Notes under the pieces: model-generated
What the model was told of the DNA's origin: nothing
Database searches by the model: none
What the model saw: the letters and a program-made list of their open reading frames with translations, nothing else
Source of the DNA: CAIQPS01 sp963783835
GTDB lineage: Bacteria; Actinomycetota; Thermoleophilia; RBG-16-64-13
DNA: 64,000 nt
Assembly (NCBI GenBank): GCA_963783835.1
Contig: CAWAOX010000013.1
Coordinates: 248,001 to 312,000, forward strand
Direction: 5' to 3'
Shown: one piece after another, positions 53,075-62,587 of the stretch
Layout of the letters: every line of letters starts with the position of its first letter
Numbering within the stretch: the first letter of the stretch is position 1
Position numbers and translations under genes: made by a program

Positions 53075-53455
53075 ATGCTAGAGGAGGCCATGGTCATGGC
53101 GGTCATTCCCGTTCACGACCTAGGAAAGGCCCGGACCTTCTACGAGAAGATGCTCGGGCTCACTCCCTCGGATGCGGGCGCGTCCGGGAGTGAGGTGGTC
53201 TACTCCCTTGGCGGCACCCAGTTGACGGTGTACGAGACCGGGGCCGAGTTGGGTGGTGGCACGAAGGCCAGCTTCGTCGTCCGGGACCTCGCCAAGGAGA
53301 TGGCGGATCTTCGAAATCACGGCATCCGCTTCGAGGAGCTGGATCTGCCGAACCTCAAGACGACCAACGGGGTCAGCGAAGACGAGCGCGGCAAGGCCGC
53401 CTGGTTCAAGGACCCCGAGGGCAACTGGATCGCCCTGCTACAGCCGAGCACATAG
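53075..53455 (+). CDS. VOC/glyoxalase-family protein
   Basis: 126 residues. MVMAVIPVHDLGKARTFYEKMLGLTP, VVYSLGGTQLTVYETG, DERGKAAWFKDPEGNWIALLQ. One vicinal-oxygen-chelate domain (two beta-alpha-beta-beta-beta modules); metal ligands His/Glu are only partly conserved (VIPVHD). Function unassigned. SD AAAGGAG four to five bases before the ATG. Confidence 0.9.
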   Translation: MLEEAMVMAVIPVHDLGKARTFYEKMLGLTPSDAGASGSEVVYSLGGTQLTVYETGAELGGGTKASFVVRDLAKEMADLRNHGIRFEELDLPNLKTTNGVSEDERGKAAWFKDPEGNWIALLQPST

Positions 53456-53721
53456 CGCTTCCCCGCTCCGCCTACCTGCTCGCCTGAGGGCCCGTCGCCC
53501 TCTTGCCCGGGACCGCGCGCCGCGCGCGGTCCCGGCTCACCTCCTAGGCGCCACCTGACGCCTACCTGAAAGCCGGTTTCCCTTCTGCTCGCCCTCGTTG
53601 ATAACCTGGGGCGCCTTAAAGCGGCGTCCCCGCGATGCCGATGTCACATTCATCTGCCCCCTACCTGATACCCCAACCTGGACGTCGCCCGATTGCGGGC
53701 AAGAGCAAGGAGGTCAGGACC
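53456..53721 (+). other. GC-rich leader of the M23 hydrolase gene
   Basis: 266 bases between two plus-strand genes. Contains the hairpin 53507-53535, a region with GTTGATAACCT (~53597), and SD AAGGAGGT (53707-53714). A riboswitch (for example c-di-AMP, usual before wall hydrolases in Actinomycetota) was looked for, but no convincing match was found. Confidence 0.4.
53507..53535. terminator. GC palindromic hairpin after glyoxalase gene
   Basis: CCGGGACCGCGCGC (53507-53520) and its complement GCGCGCGGTCCCGG (53522-53535) with a single central base; no T-run follows. Confidence 0.45.
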
Positions 53722-55152
53722 ATGCCATCCTCGGCACGTTCGACCAGCAACAAGCGGTGGAGACTACGCATCGGCGCGGCAGCGGTCGGTCTGCTGGCCG
53801 CCCTTCTCGTCTTCGGCAACCCCCTCCTCGGCCGAGCTTCGGCCACGACCATCCCGATGGTCTTCCCGCTCGAGAAGCGGGTCACCGTACACGACGACTA
53901 TCTCGCGCCCCGCGCCGGGCATCTGCACCAGGGCTCCGACCTCATGGCGGCCAAGATGACGAAGGAACTGGCCTGCGTCAGCGGTAGGGTGACGCTGCGC
54001 GTGGGTACGTACGGCGGGGTGCCCGACTACTCCCTGTGGCTGGCAGGCGACGATGGGCACGGATACTTCTACATCCACATAAACAACGACACGCCAGGGA
54101 CCGACGATGGCGCGGGCGGCCTCGCGAATGCCTTCGCCCCCGGATTGGTGTCCGGTGCTCACGTCGAGCAGGGACAGTGGATAGCCAACGTGGGTGACAG
54201 CGGCAACGCAGAGTCGACGGGACCGCACCTGCACTTCGAGATCCACGAGACCACCTCGATGTCCTCGGCCTCGATGGATCCTCACGACAGTCTGGTGAAT
54301 GCCCGGCTGTACAACGAGACACCACCGCCAAACGGCGCGGTCCGCTACGAGCAGGACGACTCCCATATCTCATACGCGGGCACTTGGTATACGTTCTCGA
54401 CCAACGCGGCCTACGGCGGCAGTTACCTACGGGCCAGGAGCAAAGCTGCCTCGGCGACCATCTCGTTCAACGGCACCTATCTCGGCTGGATCGCCACCAG
54501 GGGCACGACGCTGAGCAAGGCCGAGGTCAGTCTTGACGGCGGCAGGCCGGTCACGATCGATCTCGCCGCCTCCGCCGTCGCCTACCGGGAGAAGGTGTGG
54601 AATACCGGCACCCTCGCCGAGGGCCCTCACACCGTCAAGATATCCTGGGATGCGGAGAACACGGTGGGCAAATACATAAGCGTTGACGCCATCGAGGTGG
54701 TCGGCACTCTCACCGGCGGTTCCACGCCCCCTCCAGGACCGACTACCACCCGCTACGAGCAGACCGATGGAAGGATCCTGTACCTTGGCAACTGGACGCC
54801 GTTCATTAGCAGCGGAGCTTCCGGCGGATCGTACACGTACGCCGCCTCCTCGGCGAGCGCGTCTATCTGGTTCGATGGCACCAAGCTCGATCTGATCGCC
54901 ACTACCGGTTTCACCCAGGGGAAAGCGCGGGTCAGCCTCGACGGAGAGGACAAGGGGACGATCGACTTCTCCAGTCCCCTGACGCTGCGCATGCAGAAGG
55001 TATGGACGACCGGCCTCCTGGCAACCGGCACTCACAAGGTGGTGCTGTCGTGGACCGGTCAAACCGGAGTGTCGGGCGGTACGCGTGTGAACGTCGACGC
55101 TGTGGACGTCACCGGCAGCCTGCTGCAGGCGGTGGTCACAACAGTCAAGTAG
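53722..55152 (+). CDS. Secreted M23-like peptidase with two C-terminal repeat modules
   Basis: 476 residues. Signal sequence GAAAVGLLAALLVFGNPLLGRASA. M23 domain ~45-200 with GHLHQGSDL (His69, Asp73) and HLHFEIH (His169/His171) zinc ligands, so likely cleaves peptidoglycan cross-bridges. Then two ~125-residue modules starting at 54343 (RYEQDDSHISYAGTW) and 54751 (RYEQTDGRILYLGNW), each ending in VDAI/VDV..GTL-type strand. ATG 53722, SD AAGGAGGT. Confidence 0.9.
   Translation: MPSSARSTSNKRWRLRIGAAAVGLLAALLVFGNPLLGRASATTIPMVFPLEKRVTVHDDYLAPRAGHLHQGSDLMAAKMTKELACVSGRVTLRVGTYGGVPDYSLWLAGDDGHGYFYIHINNDTPGTDDGAGGLANAFAPGLVSGAHVEQGQWIANVGDSGNAESTGPHLHFEIHETTSMSSASMDPHDSLVNARLYNETPPPNGAVRYEQDDSHISYAGTWYTFSTNAAYGGSYLRARSKAASATISFNGTYLGWIATRGTTLSKAEVSLDGGRPVTIDLAASAVAYREKVWNTGTLAEGPHTVKISWDAENTVGKYISVDAIEVVGTLTGGSTPPPGPTTTRYEQTDGRILYLGNWTPFISSGASGGSYTYAASSASASIWFDGTKLDLIATTGFTQGKARVSLDGEDKGTIDFSSPLTLRMQKVWTTGLLATGTHKVVLSWTGQTGVSGGTRVNVDAVDVTGSLLQAVVTTVK
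54343..55127 (+). repeat. Two tandem copies of the RYEQ...TVKISW module
   Basis: Copies at 54343-54713 and 54751-55127, ~125 residues each: R-Y-E-Q at start, A-S-A-S-x-x-F-x-G-T, V-S-L-D-G, W-x-x-G-x-L-A-x-G-x-H-x-V, V-D-A/V at the end. Same module as at 56942-58580. Confidence 0.75.
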
Positions 55153-55282
55153 CCGGACACGCGCGGTGAAGATGCTTGGGACCGCGGGGGACTGCCTGGC
55201 GCTGCGAGATGCCCCGCTTCAGAGACCAGCCTCTCGGGCCGATATGGAAGTTATCGGCGACGTTCGAGCACTGGAGGATCCC

Positions 55283-58200
55283 ATGCTGCCGACCAAGAGG
55301 ACGATCTATATCGGGCTTGCGTTGCTCGTATTCTCGCTGGTGCTGGTAGCGAGCTCGGCCATCTGTTTGGCGGCTCCCACGTTCAACACCCCGGTGAATT
55401 CGGATAGCGGTCATGTCGCCAATGCCATCTCGCTTTCGGGCAAGGCCTTCGCCGGCGGCGCGCCGGCCGTGGTGATCACGAGCGTCGACAGCTACGCCGA
55501 CTCGCTCGCCGCAGGCGTGCTCGCCAACGCTTACTCCGGTTCGCTGCTCCTGACCTCCGCGTCGGCTCTGAGCTCCGATGTCGCCTCTGAGCTGACCCGG
55601 CTCAACCCGGCCAAGGTGTTCCTCGTGGGGCTTCCCTCGACGTTCGTGTCGAGTGTCAAGGCCGCGGTGCCGAACCTAACGGACGCGGCGTCCATCGTGG
55701 TCTTGAAAGGCGCCGATCGCTATGAGACCGCCGCCCTCGTCGCCCGCGCGGTGAAGGCCAAACTGGGAACGGTGTCGAAGGTGATCGTCGCTCCGGGCGA
55801 CAGCTACGGCGCCGCCCTCGCCGCCTCCGCTCTGGCCGGCGCTCAAGGCTGGCCACTGCTGCTCACGCCGGCCGCCGGTCCGTTCCCACAGTCCGCCAAG
55901 GATGCCATCGCCGACCTGGGCGTCAGCTCCGGAATTGTCGTCGGTACGAACGTCACTCTTGGCGTCGACGGGTTCACCGTGAACAAGAGGATCATCGGCG
56001 CCACCAGCACGAGCGATCCGGACGGGCGCTACGACGCCTGTGCGACGCTGGCCGACTACGCCGTCGCCCAGGGCTGGGTGAGCTACGCTCATCTCGGGCT
56101 GGTCTCGGGTGAGGATTACCCCGACGGGGAAACGACCGCGGTCTTCGTGGCTCGAGACAAAGGCGTCCTACTCTTCGCGAAATCGACCGGCCTTCCCGCG
56201 GCGACCGGCGCAGCGATCAGGGACCACGCCACCGAGGTCAAGAAGGTCGACTTCGTCGGTATCGGCTGGCCGGTGTTCCGGGAGTTGAAGAGTCTCAACA
56301 GCGCCCGGGTCACCGGCCTGAGCGCAACGAGCGGCCCCGTCGGCGGCGGGAACAAGCTCGTACTCACCGGGAAGACGCTGACCGGAGCGACCAGGATCCG
56401 GGTAGGCAAGGTGGACGTCCCCACTGCCAATTGGAAGGTCGACTCGAGCACCCAGCTGACCATCTCCTCGGTCCCCGCCGGATACGGCGACGGACCTGTG
56501 GAAGTGACCGTCTTCAACTTCTGGGGGCCCAGCCCCGCCAACACCAAGGACCTCTACTGGTATGGCGGTGATGGAGTGCTGTCCCCGGGAGAGAAAGTCG
56601 TCCAGAAGGCCGTCGAGTATCTGGGCGTGCCCTACCTGTGGGCCGGCTCCAGCCCCACCACGGGGGTCGATTGCTCCGGGTTCTGCATGTACGTCTACAA
56701 GCAGTTCGGCATCAGTCTGCCCCACTACTCCCGGTCGATGTCGACCTACGGCACTGCGGTGAGCAAGGACGACCTGCAGCCGGGAGACCTGGTCTTCTTC
56801 TACACGCCCATCAGCCACGTGGGCATGTACGTGGGCGGCGGAATGATGATCAACGCCCCGCGCAGCGGCGATCTGGTGTGCATAGAAGACGCGTTCCGGT
56901 CGAGCTATGTGACCGCTCGGCGAATGGTGTCCGCCTACACCCGCTACGAGCAGGGCGACTCGCACCTCGCCTACGCCGGCACGTGGAGCACGTCCACGAC
57001 CACCTCGGCCTCGGGCGGCGACTTCCTCTACGCGAACGGCTCGGGTGCATCGGTGACCATCGGCTTCACGGGCACCTACCTCGGCTTGATAGCCAAGAAG
57101 AGCCCCGTCTACGGCACGGCGAAGGTGACCCTCGACGATAAGACGCCGGTCATGGTCGATCTCTACAGCGCGAGCGCGGTCTACCAGCAGAAAGTCTGGA
57201 ACACCGGCACCCTGGCCGCCGGTAGCCACACGGTGAAGATCGAGTGGACGGGCACGAAGAACGCTTCGGCTACCGATACCAACATAGGGCTGGACGGGCT
57301 GGACCTGATCGGCAACTTGACCGAGGCGACGGCCACTCCCTCCGCCTCCGCCGCCGGCATCGACGACCGCGCGCTACGAGCAGACCGACTCCCACATCGC
57401 GTATGCGGGCACGTGGGCCACATTCTCCACGACCGGGCCTTCCGGCGGCAGCTACCTGCGGGCCAGCACGGCCGGAGCCTCGGTGACCATTGGGTTCAAC
57501 GGAACCTATCTCGCCTGGATCGCCACCAAGGGCACTACCCTGGGCAAGGCGAAAGTCAGCCTCGACGGAGGGACTGCGGTGCCCATCGATCTCGCGGCTT
57601 CGGCCGTCGCGTACCAGCAGAAGGTCTGGAACACGGGGACGCTCTCTGCGGGTGCCCACACGGTCAAGATCTCGTGGGATGCAGCGAACGCGGCCGGCAA
57701 ACACATCAGCATCGACGCGATCGACGTGATCGGAACGTTGGCCACGCCCCCGGCGACTCCGACCTCGCCACCCACCCCTGCCCCCACTACCACCCGGTAC
57801 CAGCAGAAGGACGCGCACTTCGCCTTCGCAGGCGGTTGGATCGCCTCCTCGTCGGACTCGGCCTCCGACGGCAGCTTCCGCTTCGCCGATTCCGCCGGCT
57901 CCTCGGCTACCGCGACGTTCACCGGGACCTTCCTCGCGTGGATCGGCAAGACGAGCCCCTCCTACGGCAAGGCCAGGGTCAGCTTGGACGGCGGCGCTCC
58001 GCTGACCGTGGATCTCTACAGCGCCGATACGAAGTGGCAGCAGAGGATCTGGGACACGGGCACTCTCGCGGCAGGAGCGCACACGGTCAAGATCGAGTGG
58101 ACCGGCACCAAGAGCGCGAGCGCTATCGGCGCCAATATCAACATCGACGCGTTCGACATCGCGGGGACGCTCACCCAGGCGCCCTCCGTCTCGGCGACTC

Positions 58201-58583
58201 GGTGGGAACAGGGCGACACGCACTTCGTCTACGCCGGCACCTGGACCGCCAGCTCCTCTTCGTCGGCCTCGGTCGGCAGCTTCCGCTTCGCCGATTCCTC
58301 CGGTTCCTCCGTGACGGTCACCTTCGTCGGTTCCTACCTGTCCTGGATAGCCAAGACGAGCCCCGTCTACGGCAAGGCCAGTGTCACGCTTGACGGCGGT
58401 ACCCCGATGGTCGTCGACCTCTATTCTGCCAAGGAACTCTGGAAGCAGAAGGTGTGGGAAACGAAGACCCTCGTGCCCGGCACCCATACGGTCAAGATCG
58501 AGTGGACCGGCACCAAGAGTTCCGCGGCCACCGCCACCAACATCGGGGTGGATGCCTTCGACGTGGTCGGGACGCTGAAGTAG
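55283..58583 (+). CDS. Secreted CWB2-TIG-NlpC/P60 cell-wall hydrolase with four C-terminal modules; interrupted by a 1-base frameshift
   Basis: MLPTKRTIYIGLALLVFSLV is a signal anchor. Residues ~45-335 are three cell-wall-binding (CWB2, PF04122-like) repeats (GADRYETAALVARAV, DGRYDACATLADYA). A TIG/IPT-like domain follows (~340-425), then NlpC/P60 (~440-550) with Cys464 in DCSGFCMY and His512 in ISHVGMYVG. Four ~125-residue modules begin at 56942, 57372, 57795 and 58200. The frame changes between 57352 and 57371, where one surplus base turns RYEQTDSHIAYAGTW out of frame; corrected length ~1,099 residues. SD GGAGG before ATG 55283. Confidence 0.9.
56942..58580 (+). repeat. Four tandem copies of the RYEQ...TVKIEW module
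   Basis: Starts at 56942, 57372, 57795 and 58200; period 405-430 bases. DNA identity is high in places (for example AAGACGAGCCCC followed by TACGGCAAGGCCAG), and copies 1, 3 and 4 share TSPSYGKA/KSPVYG-type loops. Confidence 0.75.
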
Positions 58584-58610
58584 CGGGCCGTTAGGCGAGC
58601 GCCCGCGAGT

Positions 58611-59228
58611 CTAGCCGAGCACCCGCGCGAGGCTCACGAGGATTGCCGCGGTCGCCCCCCAGATCCGCCGGCCGGGATAGGGCAAGACGTAGTAGCAGTG
58701 CTCCTGCCCGTCGCGCCACAGACTCTCGCGTAGATGGTTGAGCGGGTCGATCACGAACTGGAGCGGCACCAGGAACACGTCTGCCACTTCCCGCTCGTCC
58801 GGGACGAGGGCCACAGGCGGCTCGACCCAGCCCACGAACGGATGGACGCAGTAGTCCGAGACCGTCTGATAGCGCGGAAGGCACCCGAGGATATCGACCC
58901 TCTCGGGCGGCAGGCCGACTTCCTCCGACGCCTCGCGTAGGGCAGCGGCCGCCGGCGTGCTGTCGCCCGGCTCGATCCTTCCCCCAGGCAGGCTGATCTG
59001 CGCAGGGTGGTTCCTCATCTCGGCCGTTCGCTCGGTCAAGATGATCTCCGGACCTTGAGGGGAGGCCACCAGCGCTATGAGGACGGCAGCCGGGACCGGC
59101 GGCGTCGCCGCGACAAGGGGCGCGCCCCCCGCTGAGATGGATGCTCCGGCCACGCCCCCGGTTGAGCCTGGGGCCGTGTCCGGAGCGCACGCGGCTGTGA
59201 GCCGGCGTCTTATCTCTTCCTTGTCCAC
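58611..59228 (-). CDS. NUDIX hydrolase, CoA-pyrophosphatase (NudL) type
   Basis: 205 residues. AEMRNHPAQISLPGGRIEPGDSTPAAAALREASEEVGL contains both the UPF0035 signature and the Nudix box G-x5-E-x7-REx-x-EE-x-G. Likely hydrolyses CoA to 3',5'-ADP and phosphopantetheine. GTG 59228 has a TATAAT box seven bases upstream and no SD, implying a leaderless mRNA. The frame extends far upstream but without family sequence. Confidence 0.9.
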   Translation of the reverse strand: MDKEEIRRRLTAACAPDTAPGSTGGVAGASISAGGAPLVAATPPVPAAVLIALVASPQGPEIILTERTAEMRNHPAQISLPGGRIEPGDSTPAAAALREASEEVGLPPERVDILGCLPRYQTVSDYCVHPFVGWVEPPVALVPDEREVADVFLVPLQFVIDPLNHLRESLWRDGQEHCYYVLPYPGRRIWGATAAILVSLARVLG

Positions 59229-59235
59229 GCCACGG

Positions 59236-59241
59236 ATTATA
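59236..59241 (-). promoter_or_regulatory. -10 box for leaderless NUDIX transcript
   Basis: Minus-strand TATAAT, 7 bases before GTG 59228, with no SD. Confidence 0.55.
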
Positions 59242-59367
59242 GAGCCGTGGGCAGAAAGAGCGGCTCCACCGCGTTCTCCGCGGGCGGCAACGCCGCCGCC
59301 TCCCGTTGCTGTCGCTCCCACCGCCCGGTATAGTCGGTGGCCGCACCAGGTAGGGAGGAGATATCTC

Positions 59368-60585
59368 ATGGCTCTCAGGGAGAACCGCTCGCGCACCGTA
59401 GGTATGAAGACCGCCGCCGTCCACGCCGGCCACCCGCCCAACCCGGTGACCGGAGCCTCCGCCCCCGACGTCGTCATGTCGACCACCTTCATCATCGACC
59501 CCGGGATCTCGTTCTCGGCGGACCAGATCACCGACGAAACGCCCTTCGTGTACACGCGGTGGGGCAATCCGACGGTGGCGCAACTCGAGGACAAGCTCGC
59601 CGTGCTCGAAGGAGCTGAGGACTGCGTGGCCTTCGCGAGCGGAATGGCGGCCATCACCGCTCTATTCCTCCATTGTCTCCGCGCGGGCGACCACGTCGTC
59701 ATGAGCGACGTCACCTACGCGGCGGCGTCCGAGTTGGCCAACGACAGACTGCCTCAGCTGGCGATCGAGGTGAGCCGGGTGGACACGTCCGACCCGGAGA
59801 ACGTGCGCCGAGCCCTCCGCCCCAACACCCGGTTGGTGTACCTGGAATCGCCGGCCAATCCCCTGCTGCGCCTCACCGATGTCGATGCTGTCGTCGCGAT
59901 GGCCCACGACGCAGGGGCGCTCGTCGCCGTCGACTCCACGTTCGCAACACCCGTCGGATTCCGACCTGCCGAGCTGGGAGCGGATTTCGTCGTCCAGTCC
60001 CTGACGAAGTACATCTGCGGACACGGCGACGCCATCGGCGGGGCCGTGGCCGGCAAACGCTCGGAACTGGTCAAGCTGCGGTCGCTCGCCATTCACGTGG
60101 GTGGTGTGCTCAGCCCCTTCAATGCTTGGCTGATCCTGCGAGGAGCCGCGACATTGCCGATCCGGATGGCCGCTCATCAGGAGGGGGCTCTGGCCGTAGC
60201 CGAGCACCTCGAGGACCATCCCCAGGTCACCCGCGTGATCTATCCCGGGCTGCCTTCTCATCCTCAGTACGAGCTGGCCAAACGGCAACTTGAGAATTTC
60301 TCGGGGATGCTGACCTTCCAGGTGGCCGACGGGCCGGCCGCGGCCCGGCTGCTCTCGGAGCGGCTGCAGACCATCCACTACGCGGTCTCGCTGGGACACC
60401 ACCGCTCGCTCATCTGCTATCTGCCGACCGCCGATCTCATGCGCAGCTCGTTCCATCTGACGCCCGAGCAGGAAGCTTCCTATCGGGCGTACGCGGGAGA
60501 CGGCGTCTTCCGGCTTTCGGTGGGCCTGGAAGACCCGGCCGACCTCATCGCCGACATCGACGAGGCTCTGGCGCCCCTGGTGTAG
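59368..60585 (+). CDS. Trans-sulfuration PLP enzyme (cystathionine gamma-synthase/methionine gamma-lyase family)
   Basis: 405 residues. TAAVHAGHPPNPVTGA, YTRWGNPTVAQLEDKLAVLEGAEDCVAFASGMAAI, DSTFATPVGFRPAELGADFVVQSLTKYICGHGD (Schiff-base Lys), RLSVGLEDPADLIADID. Either cystathionine synthase/lyase or methionine gamma-lyase; which cannot be told. SD GGGAGGAG (59353-59360) before ATG 59368. With the PatB-like enzyme at 30845 gives two C-S chemistry enzymes in the window. Confidence 0.92.
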   Translation: MALRENRSRTVGMKTAAVHAGHPPNPVTGASAPDVVMSTTFIIDPGISFSADQITDETPFVYTRWGNPTVAQLEDKLAVLEGAEDCVAFASGMAAITALFLHCLRAGDHVVMSDVTYAAASELANDRLPQLAIEVSRVDTSDPENVRRALRPNTRLVYLESPANPLLRLTDVDAVVAMAHDAGALVAVDSTFATPVGFRPAELGADFVVQSLTKYICGHGDAIGGAVAGKRSELVKLRSLAIHVGGVLSPFNAWLILRGAATLPIRMAAHQEGALAVAEHLEDHPQVTRVIYPGLPSHPQYELAKRQLENFSGMLTFQVADGPAAARLLSERLQTIHYAVSLGHHRSLICYLPTADLMRSSFHLTPEQEASYRAYAGDGVFRLSVGLEDPADLIADIDEALAPLV

Positions 60586-60634
60586 CAGGCGCAGCGCCGG
60601 CGACGCCGGCCGGCACGGCGGCAGGCCAGGGCGA

Positions 60635-61354
60635 TCAGGCCAGCGACCCTCCGCGCGCCCGCATCAGCGTTCCGAGAAATCGGTTGTGCAGCGAACTGCG
60701 CGGATCGGCCGCCCACAGGCAGAGCAGTTCGAACATCGGCTTGGTCACCGTGAAAGCCAGCGTGCAGGGATCGAGATCCGCCCGCGCGGCCTGGTCCAGT
60801 GCTCCGACGAGCGCCTGCGGAACCTCCAGGTCGTCGAACAGCGGCGCCAGTTGCATGCAGCCCGACCCGAACCGGGCGACAAGCGGGGTCACGTCATCCG
60901 GATGGCTGTAGTAGATGGCGCCGGCGGAGAGCACCGAGAGCTGGTCGGGATTGACGTAGAACGTGACACTGCGCAGATACGCGTACTGCTCGGGGCGCAG
61001 GGGACCGATGAGCAGATGCTCGTGCCGCGGCTCGTAGTGGGGGGCGGAATCGAGCCAGAGGTTCATCAGTTCGTGGGTAGCTTTGAGCCCTTCCTCGTCA
61101 CATAGGAACTCGACCAGTTCCTCCCGCGACCGCTCGGCGATCCCGAGCAGATGCATGGCGCCGCAGCCGTGCTTCTCCTTGGTGATGTGGAGGGTCTTCC
61201 CCTGCCTCCACGCCGGGTGCGCCTTGAACACGCACTGACGCCCTTTGGGCAGCACCAGCGGCCCGAACGGACCGGGATCGGGAGCGTCGTAGAAGCCGAT
61301 GAGCGGCTCCGTTATCGACAGCCGTTCGAGTATCGGTGAGACATCGGGTTGCAC
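60635..61354 (-). CDS. DUF169 family protein
   Basis: 239 residues. PLIGFYDAPDPG, CVFKAHPAWRQGKTLHITKEKHGCGAMHLLG, YLRSVTFYVNPDQLSVLSAGAIYYSHPDD and FGSGCMQLAPLF are DUF169 hallmarks, with conserved Cys residues that could hold a metal or cluster. GTG start with AAGGAG upstream. Common in anaerobes; function unassigned. Confidence 0.88.
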   Translation of the reverse strand: MQPDVSPILERLSITEPLIGFYDAPDPGPFGPLVLPKGRQCVFKAHPAWRQGKTLHITKEKHGCGAMHLLGIAERSREELVEFLCDEEGLKATHELMNLWLDSAPHYEPRHEHLLIGPLRPEQYAYLRSVTFYVNPDQLSVLSAGAIYYSHPDDVTPLVARFGSGCMQLAPLFDDLEVPQALVGALDQAARADLDPCTLAFTVTKPMFELLCLWAADPRSSLHNRFLGTLMRARGGSLA

Positions 61355-61395
61355 GGCTTCTCCTTTCGAGCTACGCGGCGCCGTCCGTGCGGCCG

Positions 61396-61821
61396 CTACG
61401 CGGCGTACACACGTACATTATCCCCATTCGCGGCATCCACGCTGATCTCCATCTCGCGAAGCGACTCGATGAGGTCCTCGAGATCCTCCGGCTTGAGGTT
61501 CTTCAGGTCGATGGACATGCCCTTCTCCGCCATCGACTTGTCGATCTGGTCCATGGCCTGCGGCGGGATGAGCGACGTGAGCTTAAGGCCCGCGCGCACC
61601 AGGCTCAACGGGATCTTGACGTTCACGTTGTCACCCTGGGTGCTGATGACTTTGACGTACATGAACTTGGGCAACTCGCCGGATCCGTTCTTGGGGGCGG
61701 CGGACGCGCTCGCGGCCTGCGCCGGCCGGGAGTCCACGGCATCTAGCAGCCGTCCCGCCTCCTCGGCGGTGATCTTGCCGGCGGCCAGCAGGTCGAGTAT
61801 GCGGTTACGTTCTTCGCTCAT
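61396..61821 (-). CDS. SHOCT-like/YvlB N-terminal domain protein
   Basis: 141 residues. N-terminal SHOCT-like motif ERNRILDLLAAGKITAEEAGRLLDAV, Ala-rich linker, and a domain with VKVISTQGDNVNVKIPLSLVRAGLKL and LREMEISVDAANGDNVRVYA, similar to the N-terminal part of LiaX/YvlB proteins linked to envelope stress. SD AAGGAGG. Third gene of the DUF2089 operon. Confidence 0.88.
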   Translation of the reverse strand: MSEERNRILDLLAAGKITAEEAGRLLDAVDSRPAQAASASAAPKNGSGELPKFMYVKVISTQGDNVNVKIPLSLVRAGLKLTSLIPPQAMDQIDKSMAEKGMSIDLKNLKPEDLEDLIESLREMEISVDAANGDNVRVYAA

Positions 61822-61863
61822 GATGTCCTCCTTGCGGGCTCGGTCTCTGTTGTTCGGTCTTTG

Positions 61864-62145
61864 TCAGCGCAGCGTCAGCGCCACGGTGCGGTCGGGGTCC
61901 TGGATGAAGACTTCCACTCCCCTGGTCTCGCTGACCACGCCGAGCACGCCCACCAGCAAGCGGGTGTAGGTGCCTCTCTGGCCGGCGGCGAGGCGGAAGG
62001 CATCCACCACGAGCGTGGCGACGAACGTCAGGATCAGGAGAACGATCGCCAGTGGCCACAGCAGAAAGAGGGGGAACCAGATCCTGAACTTGGTCCGCTC
62101 CTGCTCCACGATGCGCAGGGCCACGGCGTACGGCGGCATCTTCAT
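61864..62145 (-). CDS. Small membrane protein of the DUF2089 operon
   Basis: 93 residues, one or two hydrophobic helices (WFPLFLLWPLAIVLLILTFVATLVV), then a soluble tail. No named family recognised. ATG overlaps the DUF2089 stop by four bases (ATGA), so translation is coupled. Such small proteins are regularly found between DUF2089 and SHOCT-like genes. Confidence 0.83.
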   Translation of the reverse strand: MKMPPYAVALRIVEQERTKFRIWFPLFLLWPLAIVLLILTFVATLVVDAFRLAAGQRGTYTRLLVGVLGVVSETRGVEVFIQDPDRTVALTLR

Positions 62146-62501
62146 CGCTCCAGCCTTTCGGTCGCTTCCTGCACGGAGATCTGCCCGCGCTCGAGAAGGT
62201 CGAACACCTCATCCTTCTCACTCACCTGTTCCACCTCGACCAGGTGAAGTTGCTGCACGATGCGGTTCAGCCTGTTCTTGACGGTGGGATAGCTGATGCC
62301 GAAGGCCTTCTCCATGTACTTGATCGACCCGTGGCAGCGCACGAACTCGCTGACGAACACCTGGTCCTCGAAGCGAAGACCGGCAAGAGGAGGCAACTCG
62401 AACTCCCCCCTTATGCCGATCTCCTGATCCTTGAGCCGCACTTCGGCCACCACGAAAGGTCTATCCCCTGTCAGATCGGTCAATTCCTGCCAATCACTCA
62501 T
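62142..62501 (-). CDS. DUF2089 HTH-type regulator
   Basis: 119 residues: FVSEFVRCHGSIKYMEKAFGISYPTVKNRLNRIVQQL is a helix-turn-helix, and EKDEVFDLLERGQISVQEATERL a SHOCT-like helix, as in DUF2089 proteins. Probably the transcriptional regulator of its own operon (inference). GCGGGGGCGATC precedes the ATG. Confidence 0.88.
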   Translation of the reverse strand: MSDWQELTDLTGDRPFVVAEVRLKDQEIGIRGEFELPPLAGLRFEDQVFVSEFVRCHGSIKYMEKAFGISYPTVKNRLNRIVQQLHLVEVEQVSEKDEVFDLLERGQISVQEATERLER

Positions 62502-62558
62502 GATCGCCCCCGCGTTGGTCGCGCGCCCGTGCTTGCCTTACGCCTATCTATTTGACCT

Positions 62559-62587
62559 CCATTATAGGCTTAGCATTAAGAAAATCA
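62559..62587 (-). promoter_or_regulatory. Sigma70 promoter for the DUF2089 operon
   Basis: Minus strand TTGATT (62582-62587), 17-base spacer, TATAAT (62559-62564) in an AT-rich patch, the best promoter in the window; about 58 bases before the ATG. Confidence 0.65.

Noticed and set aside
53456..53721. c-di-AMP (ydaO) or other riboswitch before the M23 gene
   Set aside because: The position is right, but I could not find the conserved core; a Rfam covariance search would decide.
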